A stretch of DNA of 64,000 nucleotides from Zygnema cylindricum. Lineage: Eukaryota; Streptophyta; Zygnematophyceae; Zygnematales; Zygnemataceae. The notes under the pieces are model-generated. The model made no database searches. It saw nothing but the letters and a program-made list of their open reading frames with translations, and was not told where the DNA came from. A program made the translations under genes and the position numbers. This document shows positions 10,349 to 29,198 of the stretch, piece after piece (position 1 is the first letter of the stretch; the number at the start of each line of letters is the position of its first letter). The stretch is from assembly GCA_037447655.1 (NCBI GenBank), contig JBBHKE010000159.1, positions 588,041-652,040 of the forward strand, read 5' to 3'.

Positions 10349-10567
10349 TTACAGCTTAACACAATCTGCGATGAAGTGTCTTGGCTTTTTGCAAAAATGA
10401 CAAAGACCCTTTGGGGGCCTCGGTCCTCCAAAATGATCTCTTTCCCCTTTGTACGTTTTCTTCGGGTCCTTCCCCCATCGGTCCCCTTCTGCTGCTAGAG
10501 CTTGAATGCTCTTTCCTCCTCTCCTAATCTCCATTGTGTTTTCCTGCACAAGTATCATTCTGACCAC
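10349..10567 (-). pseudogene. Copia 2 gag zinc knuckle
   Basis: It contains CHFCKKPRHFIADC, a C-x2-C-x4-H-x4-C knuckle of the gag nucleocapsid, with a basic glycine-rich stretch in front. It lies between gag capsid sequence and the protease, as in intact copia polyproteins. Confidence 0.8.
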
Positions 10568-10600
10568 TGTATTCTATTTCCATTAACTATCAGCCATTTC

Positions 10601-11273
10601 CTATACTCCGTACACTATGTTCTCGTACTCATATGGTAACTTCATGATGAGGGTGTGAACTTTCATTTTCATTATACCTGTCCACCGGACACTTTCCATC
10701 TCTATATACAAACAAGAAAGTTCATTACAGTAATCTAACATCCTTCCTCCTTTGTAAGTGTAACTCACTAGCTTTTGCTCAGCCAACTGGAGCTCTTGAA
10801 TAGTTCCAACTCTATAAATCTCCACCAAACTCACCCACAACTCCTCGGCCTTGTAAATGTGAAGATGAGAAGTGGCAAAAGCTTGAGTGAGAAGCTCAGA
10901 ATGAAGTTCTTCGTAGCCATGTTTACATCCTCCCACATTTGTGTATCGTTCTCCACGGTCTTCACGGTTTCCGCTTCGAGACTGTGGCAATACGAGTGAG
11001 GGGTGTCTCCTTCCCTTTCCCCTTTTCGGACACAGTGTTGTCCCCATCATCTTCCTCCTCCGCTGAGGCAGCAGTTGCTACAGGAAACCTTACTCCTCCA
11101 AATCTTGGAGGAGTTCCAGAAGATGGACGTTTCACTTGTTCACTGACGATACCCCAGTATCGTTTTTTGCACAAAGCTCCCATCATCATGGCTTCCCAAT
11201 AGATGAACCCAGATCCATTGAAGGTGGGCACCCTAGAGGGTGGGCCCATAACTTGCAATTCTGTGTCCTCCAT
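10601..11273 (-). pseudogene. Copia 2 gag, two overlapping frames
   Basis: The N-terminal part (10962-11273) starts MEDTELQVMG and has the gag motif VPTFNGSGFIYWEAMM. The middle part (10601-11050) has the capsid stretch around AEELWVSLVEIYR and YKGGRMLDYCNELSCLY. The two parts are in different frames and overlap, so a frameshift separates them. The ATG at 11273 fits the usual position of a copia gag start. Confidence 0.8.
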
Positions 11274-11470
11274 TGGACTACAAAATACAGGAAGCCTCTA
11301 AATAGTTATTAACTAACCCACTTTCAATAAAAACTACTGCTACCGAAGCAGACAATCTAACTGCACCCCTGTGCAGCCTCGACTCCCTTGAGTCCGTAGG
11401 AAAAAGAATCACTAAAAACGGCCAACCAGCCAATAAGTTATGAGGCAGTAAAAATGCCAATTTGTACAAA

Positions 11471-13157
11471 CTCTCAAAGGGAGAGGTGCCTACCTACCAA
11501 AATTTTCTAAGTCCTAATTCCCTCTAATAACTTCTATATACTGGAGTACAAACCAATCAGATTACTGTACCGTACCAAAAAGTACTACTGCCGGTGTACT
11601 TTTTGTATGGCCTATGTACGACAAGGCTATTAAGCGGACGCGTGTCTGCTTTTCACTCGTCTGTACATTCCTCGGAATTCCCATGACCGAATGTCATCTC
11701 TCCACGTGGCTCCAAGTCATGCCACGTCACAAAACGCCAAAATGACTACTCCGGGATTTTTGGGATGATGTGCGGCGTTGGATTTGCAGTGAGACGCAAT
11801 CTTAGCCGTTATAAATACTTGCGCGATATTTGTTTTGTTGTCAAAAAAATGCGTGGTATCCGTTTTGAAATAGAATCATACTTCGTACTTTCATAAAACT
11901 GTATTCATGCATGCCCTATACAGCTTTAGTTAAATGGATTTGTTCTTCCCTATATATATATATATATATATATCTATCACATACTATAGCATTTAGCATT
12001 GGTCCTAGTCCAACAGGATAAAGCAAACCGGTATTGGCCAACTTGACAAACCGAAGGTACCGGGATCAAATCCCGGGTCCGTCAGGTATATTTTTAATAA
12101 CCTACTAAAAATAACTGCCTGTTGAACTAAGGCAGCCATGGATCAACTACCCTTTTTTTTTCTTCAGTGACTACAACAAGTATGGGGGCTAGAGAGAGGA
12201 GGTGGAGGCAGGCTGCCCGTCCTTTTCTTTTCTTTTTATACTAACATATTTAAACCTAGAAAATACTCTAGAAATCTATTAATTTCAACATTCCATTTTT
12301 CTCAAACGACTTGTTGTAGGGTGGTTTGAAATTTCAAATCAATTCCTAAAATCCCTTCACCCTTGAGAGAAAAATATACCTTCATATATCGCCCTGACCA
12401 TTATCTAGCCTCTCGTATGCTTGGGGCAATCCACCCTAAACCCTCTACTTGTGGCTTGAAGGTAAAAGGTTTCGAAATCCATGGTTGAAGTATACTTTTG
12501 AAAACGTGTAATTTCCCCATATCAACCTCAACTTGCCAAGTCTAATGGCCTGAAATCGGCCAAGACCTAAAAATTCCGAAAATAAGTCGAGTACGACGTC
12601 TCTATGACCCACCTCCTCAAGCACTAGACGTGGAAACCGTTTGACTTTCTTAGTGTTGCAAACTATTCCATGGTGAGATAAAGATGGTATAGGCCGACAC
12701 AGTTGGTTAATCCATCCACGAAGGTGTAATGTGCGCTCATGAGATGTGTGTTAGGTTGTATTGTTGAATTACGATACGTGATGCTTCGGCGAACCACAAT
12801 GTATATGGTGTTCGTGTACGAAGCGCTCCACTTAGACTCGAGTAAATGTTTTTTGAGCGGTTTTTTTCAAGTGGAATTTATTTAAAGATCCAATGACATG
12901 TACCCCCTCTATACATGGAAAGCTCCCATTTAGTCGTTGTTGTCGAGTGGTTCTCTTGGCCACTCAACCTTGAATTGGTCGCCTAGTGCTACGTATTGTA
13001 GCTCTTAATATCGCGTGTGGAAAATGATTTTATCGGTTATAACTTATAAAACAAAAGCCATAATGTTGAACCTTTGAGCGTCTTCCGTTGCATGTGTGAA
13101 CCACCCACAAAAATAGCCCCTTGGATCCCTAGGATGCATCCCGTACGCTAATGACCC
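11471..13157. other. Intergenic DNA, possible copia 2 LTR remnant, one tRNA-related stretch
   Basis: No gene is recognised. A TATA-like ttataaatac lies at about 11808-11817. A (TA)n run is at 11953-11972. The tRNA-related segment at about 12007-12082 is listed separately. T-rich runs follow near 12152. Part of 11471-11900 could be the 5' LTR of copia 2 (minus strand), but it cannot be delimited. Confidence 0.35.
12007..12085 (+). repeat. tRNA-related (SINE-like) sequence with A- and B-box motifs
   Basis: An A-box-like TAGTCCAACAG and a B-box-like GGATCAAATCC lie about 55 bp apart. The B box sits in a perfect T-arm (CCGGG, 7-nt loop, CCCGG). The rest does not fold into a cloverleaf: the acceptor and anticodon stems do not pair. 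It is most likely a tRNA-derived SINE head or a decayed tRNA. Confidence 0.4.
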
Positions 13158-13345
13158 ATGTACCATACTGTGTTGCACTACACCGCCCATTGTTATTAAC
13201 GTTAATAACACTAATTCAGTCACCATTTTTTTTACCAGAATTTACAAAATAGTGTTAACAACATTATTTAAGTTTGTGGGCCACAATATGCCACGTCTTG
13301 TTGCACTAAACTACACCGTGCATGGCTATTAGAGTAAAAAAATAA
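13158..13345. repeat. Fragments of the CTACACCG MITE family
   Basis: Two like-oriented end sequences (ctacaccgcccattgttatt near 13179 and ctacaccgtgcatggctatt near 13311) flank AT-rich DNA with a gccacgtcttgttgcact motif. The same motif occurs inside the composite element at 15517-16087. Confidence 0.5.
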
Positions 13346-15221
13346 TAAGTGTTAAGAAACAATTACTGTTATCAACTCTATTTTGGGTTGAAGGACTTAT
13401 CGACAACAAAAATTAACAATAATTTATACACCAAACACTAATTTGGATACACGATTCCCATATTGTAGCCGCGATAGTCTGTGTTCACATATTTGACGCT
13501 TGAACACGTGAGAACAGGTTCTCGTCATTTTCCCTCGTGTTTATGATTGGGGATCAAATCTAATTGCGCATTTCCATGGCGACGCAATCAATTTCACGTG
13601 TCGACGCCCTTATCCGACACTTATTTTGTACGCCTATACGAAATAATCAGCAGTTTTACTACGAAATGGCACATTTCGTACATTACAAGTTTACAACTGT
13701 TTAAAAATAGTCGAAACTCGAGTGATTAACGCTAATTAAACAATCTTATATTAACATTAAGAAAAGGGAATAGAACATGACAGTCACTTACGTCATTTAG
13801 TCGAAAATTGTACGTTTGAAGTACATATTGGTACAAATAAAGTCCCGTTGAGTACAAATTTGACGGTCAATCGGTTCGACAACTTTGACTTTCAAAATAT
13901 TGTTTCAATCGCTTAAAATTTTGTTGCGCTTGCGGACGTCGACCGTCATAATAAAATTAGCAATTCACACGGCCGGCAAACGTTTACGGTAACAAAATTG
14001 TGGCAACCACATGTAAATAAAAGTGTTGCAAACAATCACTTTTTGTCTTTACGTGAGCCCCACGGTAAGAGCACTTAGCCGCAAAATTGAAATTTAATCG
14101 TCTAAGGGTGCGTCTCCATGTGCCTAAGTAAGGGTTTTTTTTCTGTCATTTTCTTGTAAAACTTAGATCTGTACCGCGTAAGTTTTCGTGTTCACAAAAA
14201 AAAATAAAGGAAAGTACATTTCGCGTCATCATTGAATTCATAATGTACTACATGTTGTCGTTTTGTGTTCTTCGACCCACGGCCACGCCAAAAACGTCAT
14301 CTTCAAACTTTTCTTTAAAAAACAGGGACGATGTGTTTTAAAACAAAGTATGTTCGAAAAGCAAATAGGAACACGTATTAGCACGTGTAAAAAAAATTAC
14401 AAAAATTTCAAACGAATTCAACCGACGGCGAAAGGTACATTATTCGTTATATTTTGTCCGTTTGGGTTCAGGTTTGATGAGGCAAAGTACACAATTTGTT
14501 AAGTTTTGTCCGTTTGCGCCGGGTACAGATTTTATTTCACCAAGGGTCTCAAGATTCCGATGCCATTTCACGTCGAGCGAAGAAGCGACGCAAAGGCAAA
14601 ATGCATCTTCTTCAACCGTGAAAGGGCACAAGCTGGAATGCAATACGTCTACAATGTCATGAAAACTCATGCGACGTCACAAGCTGCTACAAAAAATAAC
14701 GTGCGTTATCACAGATTGTAGACGTTGACAGTCGTCACGGTCATTGTCAGCGTATACAATCGTCACACGCTTAAGTAACCATGTCGTTGTTACACATAGG
14801 GACACCCGAAATCCGGGTCCGCTGGATCTACGTTAAAAAACAAAGTTTTTTCTCTAAGTTTCAAGGACATGGAGACGCACACTAAGCGTTACATTGAACT
14901 TAGATGCAAAGTGAAACGAATCCGCTTTAAACTAAAGTACTATAAATCTTGTACGGAAATTTTAAAACGCACGAAACGAAATAAACAAGGAACACTATAA
15001 TAAAACGAACCGGCGTAAAAATATTAATTGAAATTAAGTAAAAAACATGCGCGTCGTCACGCGTGACGAACTCAAGCCACACTATCTACGAATCAACATT
15101 CTTACATTGACAACAAGATTTCGTTTCGTGCGTTTTAATATTTTTGTACAAAAAATACAGTAGTTCAGTTTAATTGAAAGGGTTTTCGAGTCAATTTGCG
15201 TTAAGTTCAATGTAACGCTTA

Positions 15222-16525
15222 GGGTGGCGTTCCATCAAGAAATTCTGTAATCGTACGAACAACATTACAGAATGGTACACTTTGAACGATGTTCTCTCGC
15301 GCAGAGTCTGTAATCCACGTGCTCACAAATGAGTGGTACCACATAAGATAAGATCGTATATTGAAAATCGTCAAATACTTTTTAGACCGACCAACTTCAA
15401 CTCGAAATCGTCATTTGCATACCATGTACGTGAGGACCAGGGCATCGTACCACACACATTTTGTACTCTTTGCAAACGCTTGTTAGATGCCAGCTCGTTA
15501 TTTTTAGGGTTTCTGCTAATGTTGGGTATCGAGTAAATTCATATCGCGATAATTTCGATATTCGATATATTGAATATCGATCGAGCATATTCCTCGATAT
15601 ATCGTAACGGGACCAACATAAATTATCGCGATATATATATCGCAAAAATTGGTGTCCGTACAGTCCTAGTACGGAAATTCGTACGGATATCACTAAGGCG
15701 CGGAGTTGAAAAAAAAAATGAAAATTTTCATTTTTTTTAATGCCTCGATATATCAGTGATACGTTATATCGGCAATATATCGCGATGATTTGGTTTTCGA
15801 TATATTGAAGCGATATATCGATTATCGGGTACCTGAAATTCGATATGTATCGAATATCGTCAAAGGGTCCTTGATACCCAACACTACACCGTGGATCGTT
15901 ATTAGCCTTATGTACGCTATATCGGCACCCCAGAATTTTGACATTGATACCTTAAATAAAATAAATTACACTATTTAAGGACGTGGACCATAATCTGCCA
16001 CGTCTCCTGGCACTAAATTAGAATGAATGACGCTAATTTTTTCTTTACACTAATAATATCTATACGTTAATAACGATTCAAGGTGTAGTTTCTGCTTTTT
16101 TTTCGCGTGACGAATGAGCGCTTCCACAAATAGTGTGATGAAGGGCTGGTAACAAAAACAGGGCGACGAAAGCTCGTTACGAGATCACTTTCGTGATTTC
16201 CGTTTAATTTTTGATTGCATATATCATCATCGAAATTTTTCGATTTCAGTTGGTTTGCCGTCGTGACACGTACATTCATTATCCAACGCGTCGCGACTCA
16301 ATTTTTTCTGTACATCACCACATCACCATTTACAGAAACGTTTGAAGCGAATGCTTCGCGAAAAAAATCCAACGGTCATTATTACCTCCCAGAACTTTGG
16401 AGAATATTGGCAAGATTCTCTGTAATGTTGTTCGCTTATAAAAACAAAATAAATGGTACGGCTTAGTACGGATAGGTCCGGATTTGTGTAAACAACCTCA
16501 CTTTTCGTCTGATGGAACGCCACCC
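15222..16525. mobile_element. PIF/Harbinger-like non-autonomous element
   Basis: Perfect 16-bp terminal inverted repeats (GGGTGGCGTTCCATCA at the left, its complement at the right), flanked by TTA on both sides (15219-15221, 16526-16528). A TTA duplication is the PIF/Harbinger signature. It lies inside the right arm of the foldback element, and removing it restores pairing of the arms. No transposase is visible. A related right end occurs at about 58120-58186. Confidence 0.8.
15517..16087. mobile_element. hAT-like composite MITE, copy 1
   Basis: A 571-bp unit with perfect 8-bp flanking duplications GTTTCTGC (15509-15516 and 16088-16095). It starts TAATGTTGGGTATCG and ends AAGGTGTA. Its left two thirds (to about 15886) is itself bounded by GTTGGGTATCG and CGATACCCAAC-like ends and is full of cgatatatcg motifs. 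Its right third has the ends of the CTACACCG family. The same two parts joined at the same junction recur at 57245-57828. Confidence 0.8.
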
Positions 16526-16619
16526 TTAGGGTGCGTCTCTATGTACTTCAAACTTAGAGATTTTTTTTTGTTTTTTAGCGCAGATTCGGCGGACGCGGAT
16601 TTCGGGTGTCCCTATGTGT

Positions 16620-17421
16620 CAGAGGTCGCAAACGGTCAACCGAAACTGTGACCGACTGCTACGCGCCGGATCCGAAACGGATTCGGTTGCGAAATTTTGG
16701 GGGTCGGGCGGTTACGGTCGGTTGATTCACCAGGAACAAAAAAACGGTCGGTTACGGTCGGTCAACCAAAAAACCAAAAAAAATGAAAAATTTGTACTGT
16801 CCCTATAATCCAACATTCTTGTACTTTGTACTCTTTGGCATCGTGGAAGTACGTGACATCGTGATTAGCGTCGCAAATCTGACACGGTACTGTAGTAAGC
16901 AATTTATTTCGCAAATCAAAGGGAACGCGACAAAGCGTCGCAAATTTGACACGGTAGTACACTATTCATTTCGAAAATCTTAGGGAACGTGACAAAGCGT
17001 CACAAATTTGACACGGTAGTACAATATTTATTTCACAAATCTTAGGCAATGCGACAAGCGTCGCAAATCTGACACAGTAGTACTATTCATTTCACAAATC
17101 TTAGGGGACACGACAAAGCGTCGCAAATCTGACACGGTAGTAACACTATTCATTTCGCAAATCTTAGGGAACGCGACAAATCGTAATTATTGGCTTATTC
17201 CGTCGTACATTGATTAATTTTGTACATTTTCAGTTACGGGAGGGCACGGTTAGTCGCGAAAATTCAAGATTCGGTAATTTTTTTTTTTTCGTTAACGACG
17301 GTCGGTTAATGGTTAACAATTTTGGAGCGTGACAAAACTCGGTCGGGCGTCGGTTACTCAGATTTTGAAAAAAAGAAAGGTCGGTTTCCGGTATGAAATT
17401 TTCTGACTTTTGCGACCTCTG
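16620..17421. mobile_element. hAT-like non-autonomous element with internal satellite
   Basis: 802 bp, with 13-bp terminal inverted repeats CAGAGGTCGCAAA and perfect 8-bp duplications CTATGTGT (16612-16619, 17422-17429). The ends fit the hAT rule (C-A-G-A-G start, 8-bp duplication). About five direct copies of a 60-66-bp unit fill 16870-17180. No transposase is visible. It sits in the right arm of the foldback element. Confidence 0.88.
16870..17180. repeat. Tandem repeat of 60-66 bp, five copies
   Basis: The unit starts cgtcgcaaatctgacacggt and ends with a variant of gggaacgcgacaaa. Copies begin near 16870, 16936, 16998, 17059 and 17118. The cgcaaat part resembles the element's own terminal repeat, which may be a transposase-binding motif. 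Confidence 0.75.
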
Positions 17422-18476
17422 CTATGTGTACCAAACGAAATTGTCACTTAAGGGCGTGACGATTGTATACGTCGACAATGCCAGTGACGGCTGTCAACGT
17501 CTACAATCTGTGATGACGCACGTTATTTTTCGTAACTGCTTGTGACGTCGCGTGACTTTTCGTGACATTGTAGACCTACCGCCCTCCAGCCTATGCTGTT
17601 TCACGGTTGAAGAAGATGCGTTTTGCCTTTGGGTCTATTGTCGGCTCGACGTGAAATGGCATTGGAACCTTGAGACCCCTATAAAAAAAATACGTACCGG
17701 ATGGAAACGGACAAAACAAAACAAACTGTGTACTTCTCTTTGTCGTATTAAACAAAAACGGACAAAACATAGCGAATCGTGTACACTTCCACGTCGCTTG
17801 AAATCGTTTGAAAATTTTCAAAAAATACCGCACGTGCGAATATATGTTCCAATTTGTTTATAAAAAAGCCCTAATTTTAAAACACATCGCGCATGTGTTT
17901 TAAACATATGGTTGAAGATGACGTTTTATGTCGTCGAAGTGGGTCGAAAAGCACAAGACGACAACATGTAGTACATCTTAAATTCGATGATGACGCAAAA
18001 TGTACTTCTCTTTTTCTCTATTTTTTGTACGGTTGAAACTTACGCGGTACGACTCTAAGTTTTACAGGAAAACGACAGAAAAAAATCCTTACTTAAGCAC
18101 ACAGAGACGCACCCTTATACGATTAAATTTCAATTTTGCGGCTAAGTGCTCTCACCGTGGAGCTCACGTAAAGACAAAAAGTGACTGTCTGCAACACTTT
18201 TATTTACATGTAGTTGCCGCAGTTTTGTTACCGTAAACGTTCGCCGGCCGTGTGAATTGCTAATTTTATTATGACGGTCGACGTCCGCAAGCGCAGCAAA
18301 ATTTTAAGCGGTTGAAACAATATTTTGAAAGTCAAAGTTGTCCAACCGATTGACCGTCAAATTTGTACTCAACGGAACTTTATTTGTACCAATATGTACT
18401 TCAAACGTACATTTTTTGACAAAATGACGTAAGTGACTGTGCGCAACCAAAACAGTCACTGTAATGATCAATTCCC

Positions 18477-19680
18477 TAAAAAAATAGAGTTCATTTTAAT
18501 ATTTATTTTATTTTAGGTTCAAGGGTCAAAATTTTGGAGCGCCGAATAACGTTTTGCCGTTTTTAACGCTAATAGCGGATTCACGGTGTAGTTTTATGTA
18601 TTATGATTTCGAGTTAACATTATTAAATCCTTAACGCTCATAACAATGGGCGATGTAACCACAGTTGAGTGGACAGGAGTCCACTACGGTACGGAAGTCA
18701 ATGTTACCGTCCTAGAGATTTACTGTCACATCCGATCGGCTTCCTTTGATAGTACGGTTGTCGACAGCATGTTACGATCAGATCGGTAAGGATTTGCCGA
18801 TAACCGATATGGGCCTTTTTTCGGGGATCCGATAATCGATATATTGGTACGATATATCGCCATCGGTCTTATCGCCGATAAGTAGCCAATAATATCGGCT
18901 ACTTATCGGCAATAATGCCGATAACGATAACTATCGGCGATAACTGTACGAGCCGTACAGATAACTGTACGGCATGTACACTCAACTGTACGTCTTATTC
19001 CCCCGACGCGCCCTACTCACAACCCCTGAGGTACCTACCAATCAGATCATTTGTACAAGCCGAAAGTACAGTAGCCGGCATAAGATGTGTACGACTTTAG
19101 TACGGCTCCAGTTAAAACGATGTACCTTTCACATCCGACGCCGTGGCTTTGTCCCTTTATTTTTGGGGATCCACTGGAAACCTGCCACGTGTCAATCCGT
19201 TGGCTTTTTTGGCAAAAGCCGCCAAAAAAGCCATTCCGAGATGCCGGCGCTCACGCTGACCGTCCGCTTTTATTTTCTCATTGAATGTCGTCCGTTTGAT
19301 TCCAGCGGCGCGCATAATGTTATTTTGCATCCGTTGTACTTTGTGTCCGCCGTCTTTTTACCGTTCCATGATAATCAGTTTATCGGTACAATTCCGTACG
19401 TTCCCGTAAAATTTATGTTCAGTTAACCGCCCAAAAAGTACTACAAAGTGCAACGTATTTTTTCGTCAAATTCCGTACACTTCCCGTAAAAAACCGTACA
19501 TTTCTCGTAAATTTACCGTTCAGTTTACCGGACAGAAAGCACTCCGGACAGAAAGTTCAGAAAGTACAAATATATCGGGACCGCTGACTGTTCGATAACC
19601 GATAACTATCGGTATTGGTGCTATCGCGATTGTTTTTTTACCGATACACAACACTAAAGTTTTGACATACCATACGAATC
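18477..19680. other. MITE-like, palindrome-rich DNA
   Basis: A CTACACCG-family end lies at about 18565-18592. Around 18780-19660, cgataaccgat motifs occur at both ends in opposite orientation. A perfect 14-bp hairpin (18874-18887 with 18897-18910, 9-nt loop) lies inside, and a 12-bp hairpin (ggcttttttggc) lies near 19201. This looks like another MITE, but its exact limits and duplications could not be fixed. Confidence 0.45.
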
Positions 19681-21763
19681 ATACCTAGTGTCGGGTAATG
19701 TTCGTCGAATCGTACGGCTACTGTATGTTCTGCAACTAATGGAACGGACTGTCTAGATGCTGTGGGAGATCAGCCGCCCATTGCTGCACAAGAATTTGGA
19801 TACGGAAATTGGGAGCTCTCCCCCTGCGCCTGGAGAACGACAGCCTCGTACACATCTCAATCGTCCGTGTTTGTGTACAGGTGGATGGTGGATGTGAAAT
19901 CGACGGTTTTAAGGATTTTATTCCAAACGTTTTGGAGAAAACTAAAAGCCCATAAACTGCAGCATAGATAACGTAGATTCTTCGTAGGTAATTTGCTTTA
20001 ACTTAACATGTAGTTTCATACCTTTATTGAAATAGGTATGGAAAGTACTAGAAAAGTACGCAAATTGTATTTTTATGTACTGATCTATGTCCTTTATTTG
20101 GATGTCCGGTTTTCTGTGCCATGAGGCTTCACCATTCAAACAGATTGATGACACATCTGCCCTCTTTCTCACTTCCGCTTTGTGGAAGGTCCGCTTGTGA
20201 CTTCTTGTCACACCAAGAGCCCTGAGTGAGTGAGTGAACTTCTCACGCTTCCTTCAGCAGTTGCTGAAAATACATACAGAATTTGACAAGCTTCCACAGA
20301 TATAAACGGGTTTGCTCAGTTATTTTGCAATTTCGTTCAGCAATTATCCCACTGTTTTGATGGAATAAGTACAAGCTATTTTGTTTTTTGCGTATTTATG
20401 GTTGCGCCCTTTTGACAAGGTATGTACGAGACTCCTGGTGGTGTAATTGCAGGTTTATTTCGTTCACTTAGGTTTACAAGAAAGAGAATGAGCTTGTGAA
20501 TTTGCAAATCCTGTCAAATTGTTCATGCTCCCGCATAGGAATTAATACTGGGCGAAGGTGAGCTCTATGGTATATGCGGTTCCAAGGAAAGGTTGTATTG
20601 CTGGTGGAGTTCTATCTTTTTGTTTTCTTCCGTTACAGAAAAGTTACAACAGCTTCTTGGAAATGAAAATTGAAGTATCCCTGAGCTACTAGTTTTGCAG
20701 GAAATTGTGCCATTATACATCATTTAAGGTATATGTTAACTTAAGGTTCAGTGTTCAGGGTCAGTATTCAGTGTTCTTAAGGTGTTTTGTCTTGTGCTTC
20801 AGGTTCAGGTTCTGTCTTTTGTTACCGTGATTTGAAGAACACTTAAATTCTATTTTTGATATAATTGAATTCACATTTCTCCGTCAGCACTATGTTTGTG
20901 AAACACTGTGCGTCTTTATGTCGTCTTCGTCTTCTTCTTCCATAGCTATTGTGAACATCCATCCTTACACAGCTATTTTATCTCCTTTTTTCCTTCTCTT
21001 CCACTGCTTGCTTTGTCAATTTTAAGTAGTAGCTCCTGGTTCATTTGCTAAAATTATGGTACATTTTTTGTCTTCTAGGGACTATCTTCTTCCCTTGACA
21101 GTTTGGTGAGCGACATGCTCTTTGGAGATCATAAAGCAAGCCTATACAGCCTGTTTCCCAGTTCAGAACAGTGAGTGGTGTTTCTCATGCTTGTTTCTTC
21201 GTTTGAACAGGTATTTCGTGCATGTTGTTAGTTTCCTGAAATCTACAAACACGCAGAGCAAATGTGAATATGTGAATGTTCCTTTGTTTATCAAAGTATA
21301 TGTATCAACGGGAACAGTATTGTTTGTCCACTTTTTTAGCCATGTTTTTGATGTTTTGCAAAGCTCCATAATATACTTGTTCATCAAAGTATACGTATCA
21401 CCGGGAACGGTAGTGTTTGTGCAGTTTTTTAGCAATTTTTGCGATGTTTTTCAAGTTAAACGGCTTTGTGGTTCAAATTGCTGTGGAGAAGATTGTTTAG
21501 TCAGCCGTTGCCCTATGTTGCAGTTAGTAGCCAATTTAATGATAGGTTCCTTTCTGTCCATTTTCTGATGGGAAAAAGTGCCAATTTGTGGGGCATGCTT
21601 ATCCCATTCTTCTTGTTTCCCTGCTTTAAGTTTAGGACTCTTAGTTCATGAACTCCTCTCATACGCAACAGACTTGTCTGAGTAAATTACTTGATTTTCT
21701 TCTCTAATTTTTGTTGTACAGGAGTAAGGGTCCAGGAGACCTTTCTAGTTGTGAACCATTATT
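19681..21763 (+). other. Probable promoter and 5' untranslated region of ATG9
   Basis: No protein-coding feature is supported. A good splice acceptor (ttttgttgtacag, ending at 21720) precedes the ATG9 start codon by 43 bp. The gene therefore probably has at least one untranslated leader exon upstream, ending at an unknown donor. Similar 60-bp stretches with tttatcaaagtatatgtatc-like sequence occur twice at about 21285-21420. Confidence 0.4.

Positions 21764-29198
<7,435 letters not shown>

Larger units (their letters stand above)
7147..11470 (-). mobile_element. Ty1/copia element 2, lacking its 3' end
   Basis: Minus-strand order is gag (11273 to about 10600), zinc knuckle, protease, integrase, reverse transcriptase and part of RNase H, which stops at 7147 against the miniature element. 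The frame is broken at many points. The 5' LTR must lie right of about 11380, but its limits cannot be set without the missing 3' LTR. The leader at about 11254-11372 closely resembles the leader of an unrelated gypsy element at 39754-39889. Confidence 0.85.
13766..18476. mobile_element. Giant foldback element with nested insertions
   Basis: The left arm (13766 to about 14985) is the inverted complement of the right arm: 15118-15221, then 16529-16611, then 17430-18476. Two later insertions interrupt the right arm. Arms are about 1.2 kb and the loop is about 130 bp. The tips read GGGAAT on both sides, followed by a similar motif ending CAGT. Flanking 8-mers TAAGAAAA (13758-13765) and TAAAAAAA (18477-18484) form a possible duplication with one mismatch. 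There is no transposase, so it is non-autonomous. Long arms and this duplication length suggest a Mutator-like foldback; a hAT relative is also possible. Confidence 0.8.
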
